This document shows, piece by piece, positions 8,642-16,675 of a DNA stretch of 64,000 bases. Source of the stretch: Streptomyces sp. ICC1 (GTDB lineage: Bacteria; Actinomycetota; Actinomycetes; Streptomycetales; Streptomycetaceae). Within the stretch, counting starts at the first letter, position 1. Every line of letters begins with the position of its first letter. A program made the translations under genes and the position numbers. The stretch covers positions 3,872,267-3,936,266 of the forward strand of contig NZ_CP030287.1 in NCBI RefSeq assembly GCF_003287935.1, given 5' to 3'. The notes under the pieces were generated by a model. The model saw nothing but the letters and a program-made list of their open reading frames with translations. It ran no database searches and was not told the DNA's origin.

Positions 8642-9979
8642 ATGACCCTGACCACCACCGGCGCCGCCATCGGCAGCTCCACCGAAGGCGCGGCCGCGCC
8701 CGCGCTCGCCCTGCCCGCCGCCTACGGGTCCTGCCCCTACGACCCGCCGCCCGGCTACACGGCGGCCGCCGCCGAGGCGCCGGTCAGCCGCGCCGAGCTG
8801 CCCGACGGCTCGCCCTGCTGGCTGGTGACCGGCCACCAGGAGGTGCGCTCGGTGCTCGCCGACGCCCGCTTCAGTGCCGACGCCCGCACCCCCGGCTTCC
8901 CCTTCCTCTCCCCCGGCCAGCGCCAACTGGCCACCGCCCAGCCGAGCTTCATCCGGATGGACGACCCCGAGCACGCCCGCCTGCGGCGCATGGTCGCCAA
9001 GGACTTCCTGACCCGCCGGATCCAGGAGCTGCGCCCGGCCATCGCGGAGGTCGTGGAGAGCGCCGTCGACGCCATGGCCGCCGGCGGCCGCCGGTCCGCC
9101 GACCTCGTGGCGGACTTCGCGCTCCCCGTCCCGTCGCTGGTCATCTGCCTGATGCTGGGGGTGCCGTACGAGGACCACGCGCTGTTCCAGTCGCTCAGCC
9201 GGACCCTGCTCGACAACACCACCGACCCCGGCCGGGCGGCGGCGGCCCACCGCGAGCTGATGGACTACCTGGCGACGCTGGCGGAGCGGAAGCGGGAAGC
9301 GCCGGGGGACGACATCCTCAGCCGGCTCGCCGTCCGGCCCGACCTGACGGCACAGGAGACGGCCTCGCTCGGCTTCATGCTCCTGATCACCGGGCACGAG
9401 AGCACCACCAACATGGCCGCGCTCAGCGTCCTGGCCCTGCTGCGCCGCCCCGACCAGGCCGGCCTGTTGCGGAGCGACCCGGCGCTGATCCCCGGGGCGG
9501 TGGAAGAGCTGCTGCGCTACCTCACCATCATCCACCTCGGTCTGGGCCGCGCCGCCACGGCGGACGTCACCGTCGGCGGGGCGCCGATCCGGGCCGGTGA
9601 CGCGGTGATCTGCATGCTGTCCACCGCCAACCGCCAGCCGGAGCTCTTCGGACCGGGAGCCTCGGAAGCCTCGGAAGCCGCAGGAGCCGCAGGAGCTCCG
9701 GCAACCGCCGACACCCCGAGTGCCCACCGTGTTCCGGCCGGCGTCGCGGCCTGCCCCGCCGAGCTCGACGTGACCCGGGACGCACGCCGCCACCTGGCCT
9801 TCGGGCACGGCGTGCACCAGTGCCTGGGCCACACGCTGGCGCGCGTCGAGCTGCAGATCGTGCTGGAGACCCTACTGCGCAGGCTGCCCGGCTTGCGGCT
9901 GGCCGCACCCGAGGACCGGCTCGTCTTCCAGCGGGACACCATCGTCTACGGACTGCGGGAGCTCCCCGTCACCTGGTGA
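8642..9979 (+). CDS. Cytochrome P450
   Basis: This class I bacterial P450 has 445 residues. Visible landmarks are the I-helix oxygen-activation motif LLITGHESTTNMAA, the ExxR pair in EELLRY, and the haem-binding loop FGHGVHQCLGHTLARVE with Cys394 as axial ligand. Between ANRQPELF and ELDVTRDARRHLAFG, where the family normally has about ten residues, there is an insertion of roughly 30 residues (GASEASEAAGAAGAPATADT...). It is encoded partly by 9-bp tandem repeats. It is the last gene of the cluster and probably oxidises its acyl product. The electron-transfer partner is not encoded here. Confidence 0.88.
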   Translation: MTLTTTGAAIGSSTEGAAAPALALPAAYGSCPYDPPPGYTAAAAEAPVSRAELPDGSPCWLVTGHQEVRSVLADARFSADARTPGFPFLSPGQRQLATAQPSFIRMDDPEHARLRRMVAKDFLTRRIQELRPAIAEVVESAVDAMAAGGRRSADLVADFALPVPSLVICLMLGVPYEDHALFQSLSRTLLDNTTDPGRAAAAHRELMDYLATLAERKREAPGDDILSRLAVRPDLTAQETASLGFMLLITGHESTTNMAALSVLALLRRPDQAGLLRSDPALIPGAVEELLRYLTIIHLGLGRAATADVTVGGAPIRAGDAVICMLSTANRQPELFGPGASEASEAAGAAGAPATADTPSAHRVPAGVAACPAELDVTRDARRHLAFGHGVHQCLGHTLARVELQIVLETLLRRLPGLRLAAPEDRLVFQRDTIVYGLRELPVTW

Positions 9980-10011
9980 CGGGTGCGGGTGCCGGTGCGG
10001 GTGCGGGACCG

Positions 10012-10599
10012 CTACGCGGGAGTGGGCTTCGCGCGGACGTGCATGCGCTCCCCCTGCCGTCCGAACAGGCTGAGGAGCTCGACCGGCCGGCCGTCCGCGC
10101 TGCTGAACCAGTGCGGCAGGCGGGTGTCGAACTCGGCCGCCTCGCCCGGTCCGAGGACCAGGTCGTGGTCGGTGAGGACGAGCCTCAGCCGGCCGTTGAG
10201 CACGTACAGCCACTCGTAGCCCTCGTGCGTGCGGAGGTCCGGCTCGGGACCGCGGTCGGAGATGATCATCTTGTATGCCTGGAGGGGCCCGGGGGTCCGG
10301 GTCAGGGGGACGAACGTGCCGCCGCTCGGCAGTGGATGGGCGGTCAGCCGTACCCGGGGATCCCCCACTTCCGGGGCGCCGACCAGGTCGTCCAGGGGAA
10401 CCCGGTAGGCGCCGGCGAGCGGGAGCAGCAGTTCCAGGCTGGGGCGGCGCTGCCCCGACTCCAACCGGGAGAGGGTGCTCTTGGAGATGCCCGTGGCCTC
10501 GGAGAGGGCGGCAAGGGTGAGGCCGCGTTGGGCGCGCAGCCGGCGCAGCCGGGGTGCCACCTCCGCGAGAACCGCTTGGTAGGGCGGTGTGTCGTCCAT
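10012..10599 (-). CDS. XRE-family regulator with C-terminal cupin domain
   Basis: This regulator has 195 residues. An N-terminal helix-turn-helix (LRAQRGLTLAALSEATGISKSTLSRLESG) occupies roughly residues 20-75. A C-terminal cupin barrel (THEGYEWLYVLNGRLRLVL, LGPGEAAEFDTRLPHWF) lies around residues 125-180 and is the likely ligand-sensing part. It is transcribed away from the DHA2 exporter, with a 158-bp shared intergenic region. A local switch controlling that exporter, and perhaps the KAS cluster, is plausible. I chose the ATG at 10599 (MDDTPPYQAV); the frame is open further but shows no family resemblance. Confidence 0.85.
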   Translation of the reverse strand: MDDTPPYQAVLAEVAPRLRRLRAQRGLTLAALSEATGISKSTLSRLESGQRRPSLELLLPLAGAYRVPLDDLVGAPEVGDPRVRLTAHPLPSGGTFVPLTRTPGPLQAYKMIISDRGPEPDLRTHEGYEWLYVLNGRLRLVLTDHDLVLGPGEAAEFDTRLPHWFSSADGRPVELLSLFGRQGERMHVRAKPTPA

Positions 10600-10757
10600 C
10601 CGGCCATTCCATCCCGCTGTCCCGGAAATGGCAACAAGAGTTGCCGTGGCGGCCGGGCCGGTACACGCTCCCGGCACGAGCGGGATCCGGCCGCCGGCGG
10701 CAAGGGCCGCCGAACGTGGGCCGGGGCCGCGGGAGTCGCCCGAGAACGGAGTCCCTT

Positions 10758-12275
10758 GTGAGACCCAGCACCGCAGGACAGCAGGACGCGCCACCGGCCG
10801 CCGCCACGGGACGGGGCACCGCTCCGGTCCGCTGGGCGCTCGCCGCCCTCTCACTCTTGATGCTCCTGTCCTCACTCGGCACGAGCATCGCCAATGTCGC
10901 ACTGCCGACCCTGGCCGAGGCGTTCTCCGCCTCCTTCCAGGAGGTCCAGTGGATCGTCCTGTCCTATCTCCTCGCCGTCACCACCCTGATCGTCGGCGCC
11001 GGACGGCTCGGTGACCTGATCGGCCGCCGACGCCTGCTCCTGGCCGGGATCCTGCTGTTCACGGCGGCCTCGGTCCTGTGCGGCCTCGCGCCCACGCTGT
11101 GGCTGCTGATCGCCGCCCGGGCGGCGCAGGGCCTCGGGGCCGCCGTCATGATGGCCCTCGCCATGGCGTTCGTCGGCGGGACGGTGCCGAAGGCGCGGAC
11201 CGGCAGGGCCATGGGGCTGCTCGGCACGATGTCCGCGATCGGCACCGCTCTCGGTCCGTCGCTGGGAGGCGTGCTGATCGCCGGACCCGGCTGGCGGGCG
11301 ATCTTCCTCGTCAACGCTCCCCTGGGCGCCCTGGCCCTCTTCCTCGCCCACCGCCACCTGCCCGACGACCGCCGGAAGGGGCAGGAGGGGTTGGAGCGTC
11401 TGAAGGGGCAGGAGCGGGCGCAGGGGCCTGAGGAGGTCGGCCGGGCCCGCTTCGACCACGCGGGCACCCTGCTGCTCGCTCTGACGCTCGCCGCCTACGC
11501 CCTCGCCATGACCACCGGGCACGGCGGTTTCGGCCCGCTCAACGCGGCCCTCCTGGCGGGCGCCGTGCTCGGAGCCGGGCTCTTCGTACGCACCGAATCG
11601 CGGGCGGCGTCACCCCTGATCCGGCCGGCGACGTTCCGCGATCCGGCGCTGCGCGCGAGCCTGGCCATGAGCACCCTCGTCTCGACGGTGATGATGGCGA
11701 CGCTGGTGGTCGGCCCGTTCTACCTCTCCCGCTCCCTCGGGCTCGACGAGGCGCTGGTCGGACTCGTCCTGTCGGCCGGTCCCCTCGTGGCCGCGCTGGC
11801 CGGCGTACCGGCCGGGCGCCTCGCTGACCGGTTCGGCGCACCGCGCATGGCGGTCGCCGGACTCGGCGCGATGGCGGTCGGCACCTTCGCCCTGTCGGTG
11901 ACGGCGGGGAGTCTGGGCATCCCCGGCTACGTCGCCCCCATCGCGGTCGTCACGGCGGGCTACGCGGTCTTCCAGACGGCCAACAACACCGCCGTCATGG
12001 CGGACGTCCGCCCGGACCGGAGGGGCGTCACCTCCGGCCTGCTCAACCTGGCGCGCAATCTCGGACTCATCACCGGTACGTCGGTCATGGGCGCCGTGTT
12101 CGCCTCCGCCTCGGCGGCGACGGACGTCGCCACGGCGCCCCCTGGGGCCGTGGCCACGGGCATGCGGGTCACGTTCGCGGTGGCCGGCGTCCTGGTCCTC
12201 GTCGCACTCGCCCTCGCCCTCGCGGCACGGAAGCCGCGCCCCCGCCCGGCGCGCTCGGGGCGGCCGAGCGGCTGA
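10758..12275 (+). CDS. MFS drug exporter, DHA2 (14-TM, EmrB/QacA-like) family
   Basis: This 505-residue protein enters TM1 with WALAALSLLMLLSSLGTSIANVALPTL. It has the motif-A loop GRLGDLIGRRRLLLAG and motif C in TM5 (GTALGPSLGGVLI), typical of proton-coupled drug efflux. The GTG at 10758 (VRPSTAGQQD) was preferred because the frame upstream of it overlaps the regulator and is unlike the family. A roughly 20-residue Lys/Gly/Gln/Glu insertion (KGQEGLERLKGQERAQGPEE) sits in the cytoplasmic loop after TM6, with an internal 13-bp repeat. It likely exports the product of the adjoining cluster or gives self-resistance. It is divergent from the XRE-cupin regulator. Confidence 0.87.
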   Translation: MRPSTAGQQDAPPAAATGRGTAPVRWALAALSLLMLLSSLGTSIANVALPTLAEAFSASFQEVQWIVLSYLLAVTTLIVGAGRLGDLIGRRRLLLAGILLFTAASVLCGLAPTLWLLIAARAAQGLGAAVMMALAMAFVGGTVPKARTGRAMGLLGTMSAIGTALGPSLGGVLIAGPGWRAIFLVNAPLGALALFLAHRHLPDDRRKGQEGLERLKGQERAQGPEEVGRARFDHAGTLLLALTLAAYALAMTTGHGGFGPLNAALLAGAVLGAGLFVRTESRAASPLIRPATFRDPALRASLAMSTLVSTVMMATLVVGPFYLSRSLGLDEALVGLVLSAGPLVAALAGVPAGRLADRFGAPRMAVAGLGAMAVGTFALSVTAGSLGIPGYVAPIAVVTAGYAVFQTANNTAVMADVRPDRRGVTSGLLNLARNLGLITGTSVMGAVFASASAATDVATAPPGAVATGMRVTFAVAGVLVLVALALALAARKPRPRPARSGRPSG

Positions 12276-12300
12276 GGGGGCGCGGCTCCGGGGCCGGAGG

Positions 12301-14013
12301 TCAGCGCGCGAGGGGCCGGCCGATGGGCTTGTCGAGGACCCAGGCGCATTCGTGGCGGGTGAATCCGGTGTGGGGGTAGTAGTCGACCTCCGCGGGGGCG
12401 GAGAGGAGGATCACCTTGGCCTGGGGGGCGGCCGCCTGGGTGGTGCGGATCAGGTCGCGGCCGATGCCCTTGCCCTGGAACTCCCGGTCCACGGCGAGGT
12501 CACCGAGGTACGTGGAGTACGCGCCGTCGGTGAGGGAGCGGGAGATGCCGATGAGGCGGCCGTCGGCGGTGCGGGCGGTGACGACCGGGTTCGCCCCGGC
12601 CAGCATCTTGGTGAACCGTTCGACGTCGTCGACGGGGCGCCGCTCGGCGAGGGTGGACGCCCGGTAGAGGGCGAGGACCTCCTGCACGTCGAGGGCGGCG
12701 CCGGTGACCTGTTCACATGTCCACATGTCCACATGCTGGTGCAACTCCTTGCCGAGTTCTTCGAGTCGGGTCTTGAGATGACCGCGGTTGCCGAGGAAGC
12801 GGTGGGGGTCGAACTGTTCCTCGCGCACTTGCACGCCGCGTGCGGCCAGGGCGGCGGGAAGTCCGGTGCCGGTGGTCCACGCTTCGGCGGCCGCCGCCTG
12901 CACCAGCCGGTAGGCGTCCTCGCGCCCGGTTCCCCGGGCGACGAGGTCGAGGAAGACCTCCGAGCTGTAGACCAGCCCCCGGGTCGCGTCGACGTGGGAC
13001 GACATCCGTGCGGGGAAGACGCGCAGGCCGCGCAGGAGTTCCGTCGCGGAGACCAGCTGGTGGTGGGAGACGGCCAGGCTGTCGGGCAGGATGACCCGCT
13101 CGACGGAGGAGTGCGCGAGGTCGCGTTCGTGCCAGAGCGCGATGTTCTCGTACGAGGCGCCGGCGTTGGCCCGCAGGAGTCGGGCCAGGCCTCACAGCCG
13201 TTCGCTGGTGGTGGGGTTCCGCTTGTGGGGCATGGCGCTGGACCCCTGGTAGGCACGGGATCGGGGTTCCTCGACCTCGGCGACCTCGGTGCGCTGCAGC
13301 AGGCGCATCTCCAGGGCGAACTGCTCGACGACCGCTCCGGTGATGGCGAGGGCCGACAGCAACTGGGCGTGCCGGTCGCGGGCCACGACCTGGCTGGGCA
13401 TCGGCTCGACGCCCAGGCCGAGTTCCGCGCAGACCCGTTCCTCGATCTGGGGGTGGATGTGGGAGTACGTGCCGACGGGGCCCGAGAGCGTACCGACGGC
13501 GACGGCCGTGCGGGCGTCGGCGAGCCGGCCCAGGCAGCGGTGCACGGCGTGGGCGTGGACGGCGAGCTTCTGGCCGAAGGTGGTGGGCTCGGCGTGGATG
13601 CCGTGGGTGCGTCCGATGCACACCGTGTCCCAGTGTTCGAGGGCCCGTTGGGCGAGGAGCCGGGCGAGGGCGCGGGCGGCTTCGAGCACCAGGTCGCACG
13701 AGCGGGCCAGCACGAGGCCGAGGGCGGTGTCCACGAGGTCGTAGCTGGTCATTCCGTGGTGCACCCAGCGGGCCGACTCGGCGGGCATCGCCTCGGTGTG
13801 CGCGGCGAGGAAAGCGAGGATCTCGTGGTCGCGCTCCGCCTCCAGCTCCCGGATCCGGGCGACGGAGGGAACCGGGGCCCGGCGGATGTCGGCCAAGGCC
13901 TCGGAGGGGACGGCGCCGAGCTCGGCCTGGGCAGTGCCGGCGAGCACCTCGACCTGGACCCAGGTCGATGGAGCGTCGATACGCTGCTCGCGGCCGATGG
14001 AGGCCCCGGTCAC
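12301..14013 (-). pseudogene. PurB-like adenylosuccinate lyase fused to a GNAT acetyltransferase, interrupted by one in-frame TGA
   Basis: The frame runs from GTG 14013 to 12301 (570 codons) with a single stop at codon 274 (TGA, 13194-13192). Before it come lyase blocks VHHGMTSYDLVDTALGLVLA, GRTHGIHAEPTTFGQKLA and the fumarase/aspartase signature GSSAMPHKRNPTTSERL. Directly after the TGA in the same frame the lyase resumes (GLARLLRANAGASYENIALW, HERDLAHSSVER). The last ~145 residues are a GNAT domain with the acetyl-CoA loop VDREFQGKGIGRDLI. Known lyases have a coding residue at the stop position. The start overlaps the upstream methyltransferase stop (GTGA). It is a one-base nonsense allele, a sequencing error, or a readthrough gene. 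It could also be expressed as two pieces, with an ATG at 13005. Confidence 0.75.
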
Positions 14014-14600
14014 GGGCGCGGGGCGGCGGAGCGCACCGCCATCAGGAGGCCGCTCGCCCAGGCCATGCGGACCGTGCGGAAGTCCTCCCGTCGCTCCAGG
14101 ACGGCGAGCAGGCGCTCGACCGACGGCGCGTGGTCCTGCGGCCAGCCGGGCTGCGGGAGGAGGTCGTCGATCAGGTACGTCCCGCCGGGGGCCACGAGGT
14201 CCAGGGCCCGCTCCAGGTGGGTGAACTTCCCCGGCCAGGTGTCCGCGAAGACCAGGTCGAACGGTTCCCCGCCGTACGCCTCCAGCCAGTCACCGCCGTC
14301 CGCGGCCACGAAGGTCACCCGGGGGTCGGAGCCCAACTGCTCGCGGCCGACCTTCTGCACGGTCTCGTCCAGCTCGACCGTGACCAGACGGGAGGCGCCG
14401 TCCATCCCGCTGAGGAGCCAGGCGGTGCCCTCGCCGGCGCCCGTGCCGAGTTCGAGGATGCGGCCTCCGGGGCGGGCGGCCGCGAGAACGGCCAGCAGAC
14501 CGCCGGTCCGCTCCTCGCAGGACATGCTGAAGCCCGCCTCGTGCGCCGCGGCGCGCAGGGCGGGCAGGGAATCCGGGAACCGGTTCGGTGTGTCGTCCAT
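14010..14600 (-). CDS. Class I SAM-dependent O-methyltransferase-like protein
   Basis: This protein of 196 residues has motif I ILELGTGAGEGTAWLL, an acidic residue after strand beta2 (LVTVELDE) and motif II FDLVFADTWPGKFTHLERALDLVAPGG. Together these define a Rossmann SAM-binding fold of the O-methyltransferase type. The residues TYLIDDLLPQPGW carry the Asp pair that often binds metal in catechol-type enzymes. I chose the ATG at 14600 (MDDTPNRF). The stop overlaps the start of the downstream lyase/GNAT gene by GTGA, so the two are coupled and probably act on the same small molecule. The substrate is unknown. Confidence 0.8.
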   Translation of the reverse strand: MDDTPNRFPDSLPALRAAAHEAGFSMSCEERTGGLLAVLAAARPGGRILELGTGAGEGTAWLLSGMDGASRLVTVELDETVQKVGREQLGSDPRVTFVAADGGDWLEAYGGEPFDLVFADTWPGKFTHLERALDLVAPGGTYLIDDLLPQPGWPQDHAPSVERLLAVLERREDFRTVRMAWASGLLMAVRSAAPRP

Positions 14601-14602
14601 CC

Positions 14603-14951
14603 GGGGAGCATGCCCCCGCCGCCGTCCCCGGACAACGCCTTTGATCGCGGCGGGCGTCGCGACGCCCGCGGGCCGGCGGATCAGGACTTCTCGTGGATCA
14701 GGACTTCCAGTGGGGCGGGCGCTTCTCGGTGAAGGTGCGGGTCCCTTCGGCGGCGGACGCCGGGGCGAAGACCGGCGGGCGGGGGGCTGCGGCGGCGGGC
14801 CGTCTCCGTGCCCGCCGCGGCCGGCAGCCGCCGGCCCCGCCGCCTCGCCGCCCTCGCTTCCTTCGCCAACGTCCCCGTGCTCATGGTGACTTGAGAGCGG
14901 TCCGGACCGCAACGCGCCGGCCCGGGAGGGGTCCGAAGGGCTTCCGGCGCC
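14603..14951. other. Intergenic stretch containing a crotonase gene stub
   Basis: About 350 bases without an intact gene. The minus strand at 14698-14769 encodes a recognisable enoyl-CoA hydratase C-terminus (separate entry). The sequence GGATCAGGACTTC occurs twice here, 17 bp apart. The rest is GC-rich and shows no other recognisable gene or RNA. Confidence 0.5.
14698..14769 (-). pseudogene. C-terminal stub of an enoyl-CoA hydratase/isomerase
   Basis: The minus strand reads FAPASAAEGTRTFTEKRPPH followed by WKS and a TGA at 14700-14698. The pattern 'EGxRxFxEKRxPxW' immediately before the stop is the characteristic tail of crotonase-family proteins. Upstream in the same frame only Ala/Pro-rich translation is found and no crotonase body. 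This is the 3' end of a gene whose remainder has been deleted. The intact enoyl-CoA hydratase at 39.9-40.6 kb is a different family member with another tail, so this is not a recent copy of it. Confidence 0.55.
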
Positions 14952-15524
14952 TCACTCCGCGCCGAGGGCGGAGAGGATCTCCTCGGTGGTGGTGACCTTG
15001 CCCATGCGCGGGAAGATCTTGCCGAAGCTGTGGGCGTGGGAGTCCGGATCGGTGTCGGCCGTGGCGTCCTCGGCGAAGACGAGCTGGTAGCTGTTCTCCC
15101 AGGCGGTGCGGGCGGTGGACTCGACGCCGATGCTGGTGGAGATGCCGGCCAGGACGATGCGGTGGATGCCGCGCCGGCGGAGCTGGAGGTCGAGCTCGGT
15201 GCCGGTGAAGGCACCCCAGTGCCGCTTGGTGACGACGACGTCGCCGAGGGCCGCGAGTTCGGCGGGGATCTCGGAGAACGCGGCGGGCGGGGCCGCGGCC
15301 GGGCCGGGGCGGTCGACATCGGTGGTCGGCAGGTCCCCGCCGTCGGGCGACCAGGCGACCCGTACGAGGACCACGGGCAACTTCCGGGCGCGGAAGGCCT
15401 CGGCGAGCGCGATGCCCCGCTTGAGGACTTCGTCGGCGGGCCGGTTCGTGGGCAGGGCCAGGATGCCGCTCTGGAGGTCGATCAGGACCAGGGCGGTGTC
15501 GGTGTCGAGGGTCAGGCCGGTCAT
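14952..15524 (-). CDS. Isochorismatase-family hydrolase
   Basis: This 190-residue alpha/beta protein starts with TALVLIDLQSGILALP (catalytic Asp in LIDLQ). It continues with VVVTKRHWGAFTGTELD (catalytic Lys) and LAGISTSIGVESTARTAWE. At the place where nicotinamidase-type members have the nucleophilic Cys there is Gly (SIGVE), so this member belongs to the Cys-less isochorismatase-like group and is unlikely to be an amidase. I preferred ATG 15524; a GTG two codons upstream is possible. It lies directly downstream of a MarR gene in the same direction, so the regulator probably controls it. Confidence 0.82.
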   Translation of the reverse strand: MTGLTLDTDTALVLIDLQSGILALPTNRPADEVLKRGIALAEAFRARKLPVVLVRVAWSPDGGDLPTTDVDRPGPAAAPPAAFSEIPAELAALGDVVVTKRHWGAFTGTELDLQLRRRGIHRIVLAGISTSIGVESTARTAWENSYQLVFAEDATADTDPDSHAHSFGKIFPRMGKVTTTEEILSALGAE

Positions 15525-15578
15525 GGGCACCCCATTCCTTGCTCTTTTCGGCGGCCCCGGGACTCCGGCGGCCCGCGG

Positions 15579-16013
15579 TCAGGCTTCGGCGAGGCGCCGC
15601 AGCAGCGGGATCGCCTCGGCCACCGTCCGCCGCTCCTCGGGCGTGAGCCGCTCGGCCATCAGCTCGGCGAGGCGTCCGTGGCCGGCCTCCTTGCGCTCCC
15701 GCACGAAGTCCCGGCCGCGCTCGGTCAGTGCGATCACCTTCCGGCGGCCGTCGGTGGGATGTGCGGTGCTCACGACGTGTCCGGAGTTCCGCAGGCTGCC
15801 GACCGTGGCCGTCAGCGACTGGGGGCGGATCCTCTCGGCCTGCGCCAGGGCCGTCACCGTGGTGGGGCCGTCGCGGTCGAGGCGTTTGAGGACCGAGGCC
15901 TGCGAGAGGCTCACCCCGCTCCCCGCGGAGGCCATCCGCAGGTGCCGTACCAGCAGGCCGATCACCAGCTGAAGTTCCTCGGCCACGCCCTCAGGCGGTC
16001 GCTCCGCTCCCAC
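15579..16013 (-). CDS. MarR-family transcriptional regulator
   Basis: The winged-helix core VSLSQASVLKRLDRDGPTTV, TALAQAERIRPQSLTATVGSL and the wing THPTDGRRKVIALTERGRDFV (first residues AHPTDGRRK in this protein) identify MarR. From GTG 16013 the length is 144 residues, which fits the family; an ATG at 16100 would add 29 unrelated residues. It is followed by the isochorismatase gene and divergent from the two-gene NTPase cassette, with a 191-bp intergenic region between. MarR proteins usually repress their own operon and respond to small aromatic ligands. The ligand here is unknown. Confidence 0.85.
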   Translation of the reverse strand: MGAERPPEGVAEELQLVIGLLVRHLRMASAGSGVSLSQASVLKRLDRDGPTTVTALAQAERIRPQSLTATVGSLRNSGHVVSTAHPTDGRRKVIALTERGRDFVRERKEAGHGRLAELMAERLTPEERRTVAEAIPLLRRLAEA

Positions 16014-16204
16014 GAACCGACCATAACGGACAAACAGGGTGACTGACAAGTTGGCCTTGGTATCTCTGGGCGCGCCAGCGCCCTCCCTCGCCGCCCGCAC
16101 TTTCGGCCAGACCGGCCGCGGAAGTGGCCGAGTACCTCATGTCGCACGGGGCCCGAAGGGATATTTGCTGCACTCATCCAGATTCCTGGCCGCTAGGAGT
16201 TCTC

Positions 16205-16675
16205 GTGCTCGAAGACGTGGCCGCCCTCGCCATGACAGGGGCGACGACCGTGGTGGCGGCAATGGCCACCGACGCCTGGACGACGGCGCGCGCCCGGGTG
16301 GCCCGCCTGTTCCGGCACGCCGGTACGGATCAACAGGCGGCCATCGAGGCGCAGATGGACGGGCACGCCGCGCTGGTGGCCCGGTCCGGCGACACCGAAG
16401 GCGCCCGGCAGGACCTGGTGCCCGTCTGGCGGCTGCAACTCGCCGCCTTCCTGCGCGAACACCCCGACGCGGCGGAGGAACTGCAGCAGCTGCTGGACGA
16501 GGTCCGGGCCGAACTGCCGCCGGCGCGGCAGGTCTGGCAGCAGACGAACACCGCACGCGACAACGGCCGCGTCTTCGCCGCGCTGGGCGGCAACGTGATC
16601 GTGCACCAGGGACCCGCGGAACCGCCGGCTCCCCCTCGGCCCGCCGCCGGTACGGAGACCGAGGACGCCGGGTGA
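16205..16675 (+). CDS. Small partner protein of the TPR-NTPase cassette
   Basis: This 156-residue protein starts at GTG 16205, with an excellent AGGAG at 16195-16199. The N-terminus has an alpha-helical apolar segment (ALAMTGATTVVAAMATDAW). The middle is charged and probably helical (FLREHPDAAEELQQLLDEVRAEL). The C-terminus has TARDNGRVFAALGGNVIVHQ before a Pro/Ala tail. The motif 'xGxVfAxxGGNvIvh' recurs in small Streptomyces proteins encoded next to large NTPases and may form a beta-structured interaction tag. The stop overlaps the start of the NTPase gene (GTGA), so the two are made together. I do not know its function. Confidence 0.72.
   Translation: MLEDVAALAMTGATTVVAAMATDAWTTARARVARLFRHAGTDQQAAIEAQMDGHAALVARSGDTEGARQDLVPVWRLQLAAFLREHPDAAEELQQLLDEVRAELPPARQVWQQTNTARDNGRVFAALGGNVIVHQGPAEPPAPPRPAAGTETEDAG

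Noticed and set aside
13005..13005. Treating the second half of the lyase-GNAT frame as an independent gene starting at ATG 13005
   Set aside because: About 62 residues of lyase homology precede this ATG in the same frame after the TGA, and no ribosome-binding site is evident. One interrupted gene is the simpler reading.
10584..14603. A shared 19-nt sequence around the starts of the XRE-cupin gene (10599) and the methyltransferase gene (14600)
   Set aside because: Both genes begin Met-Asp-Asp-Thr-Pro after CCGG, and the identity ends immediately outside. With a biased codon set this can arise by chance, and nothing else links the two.
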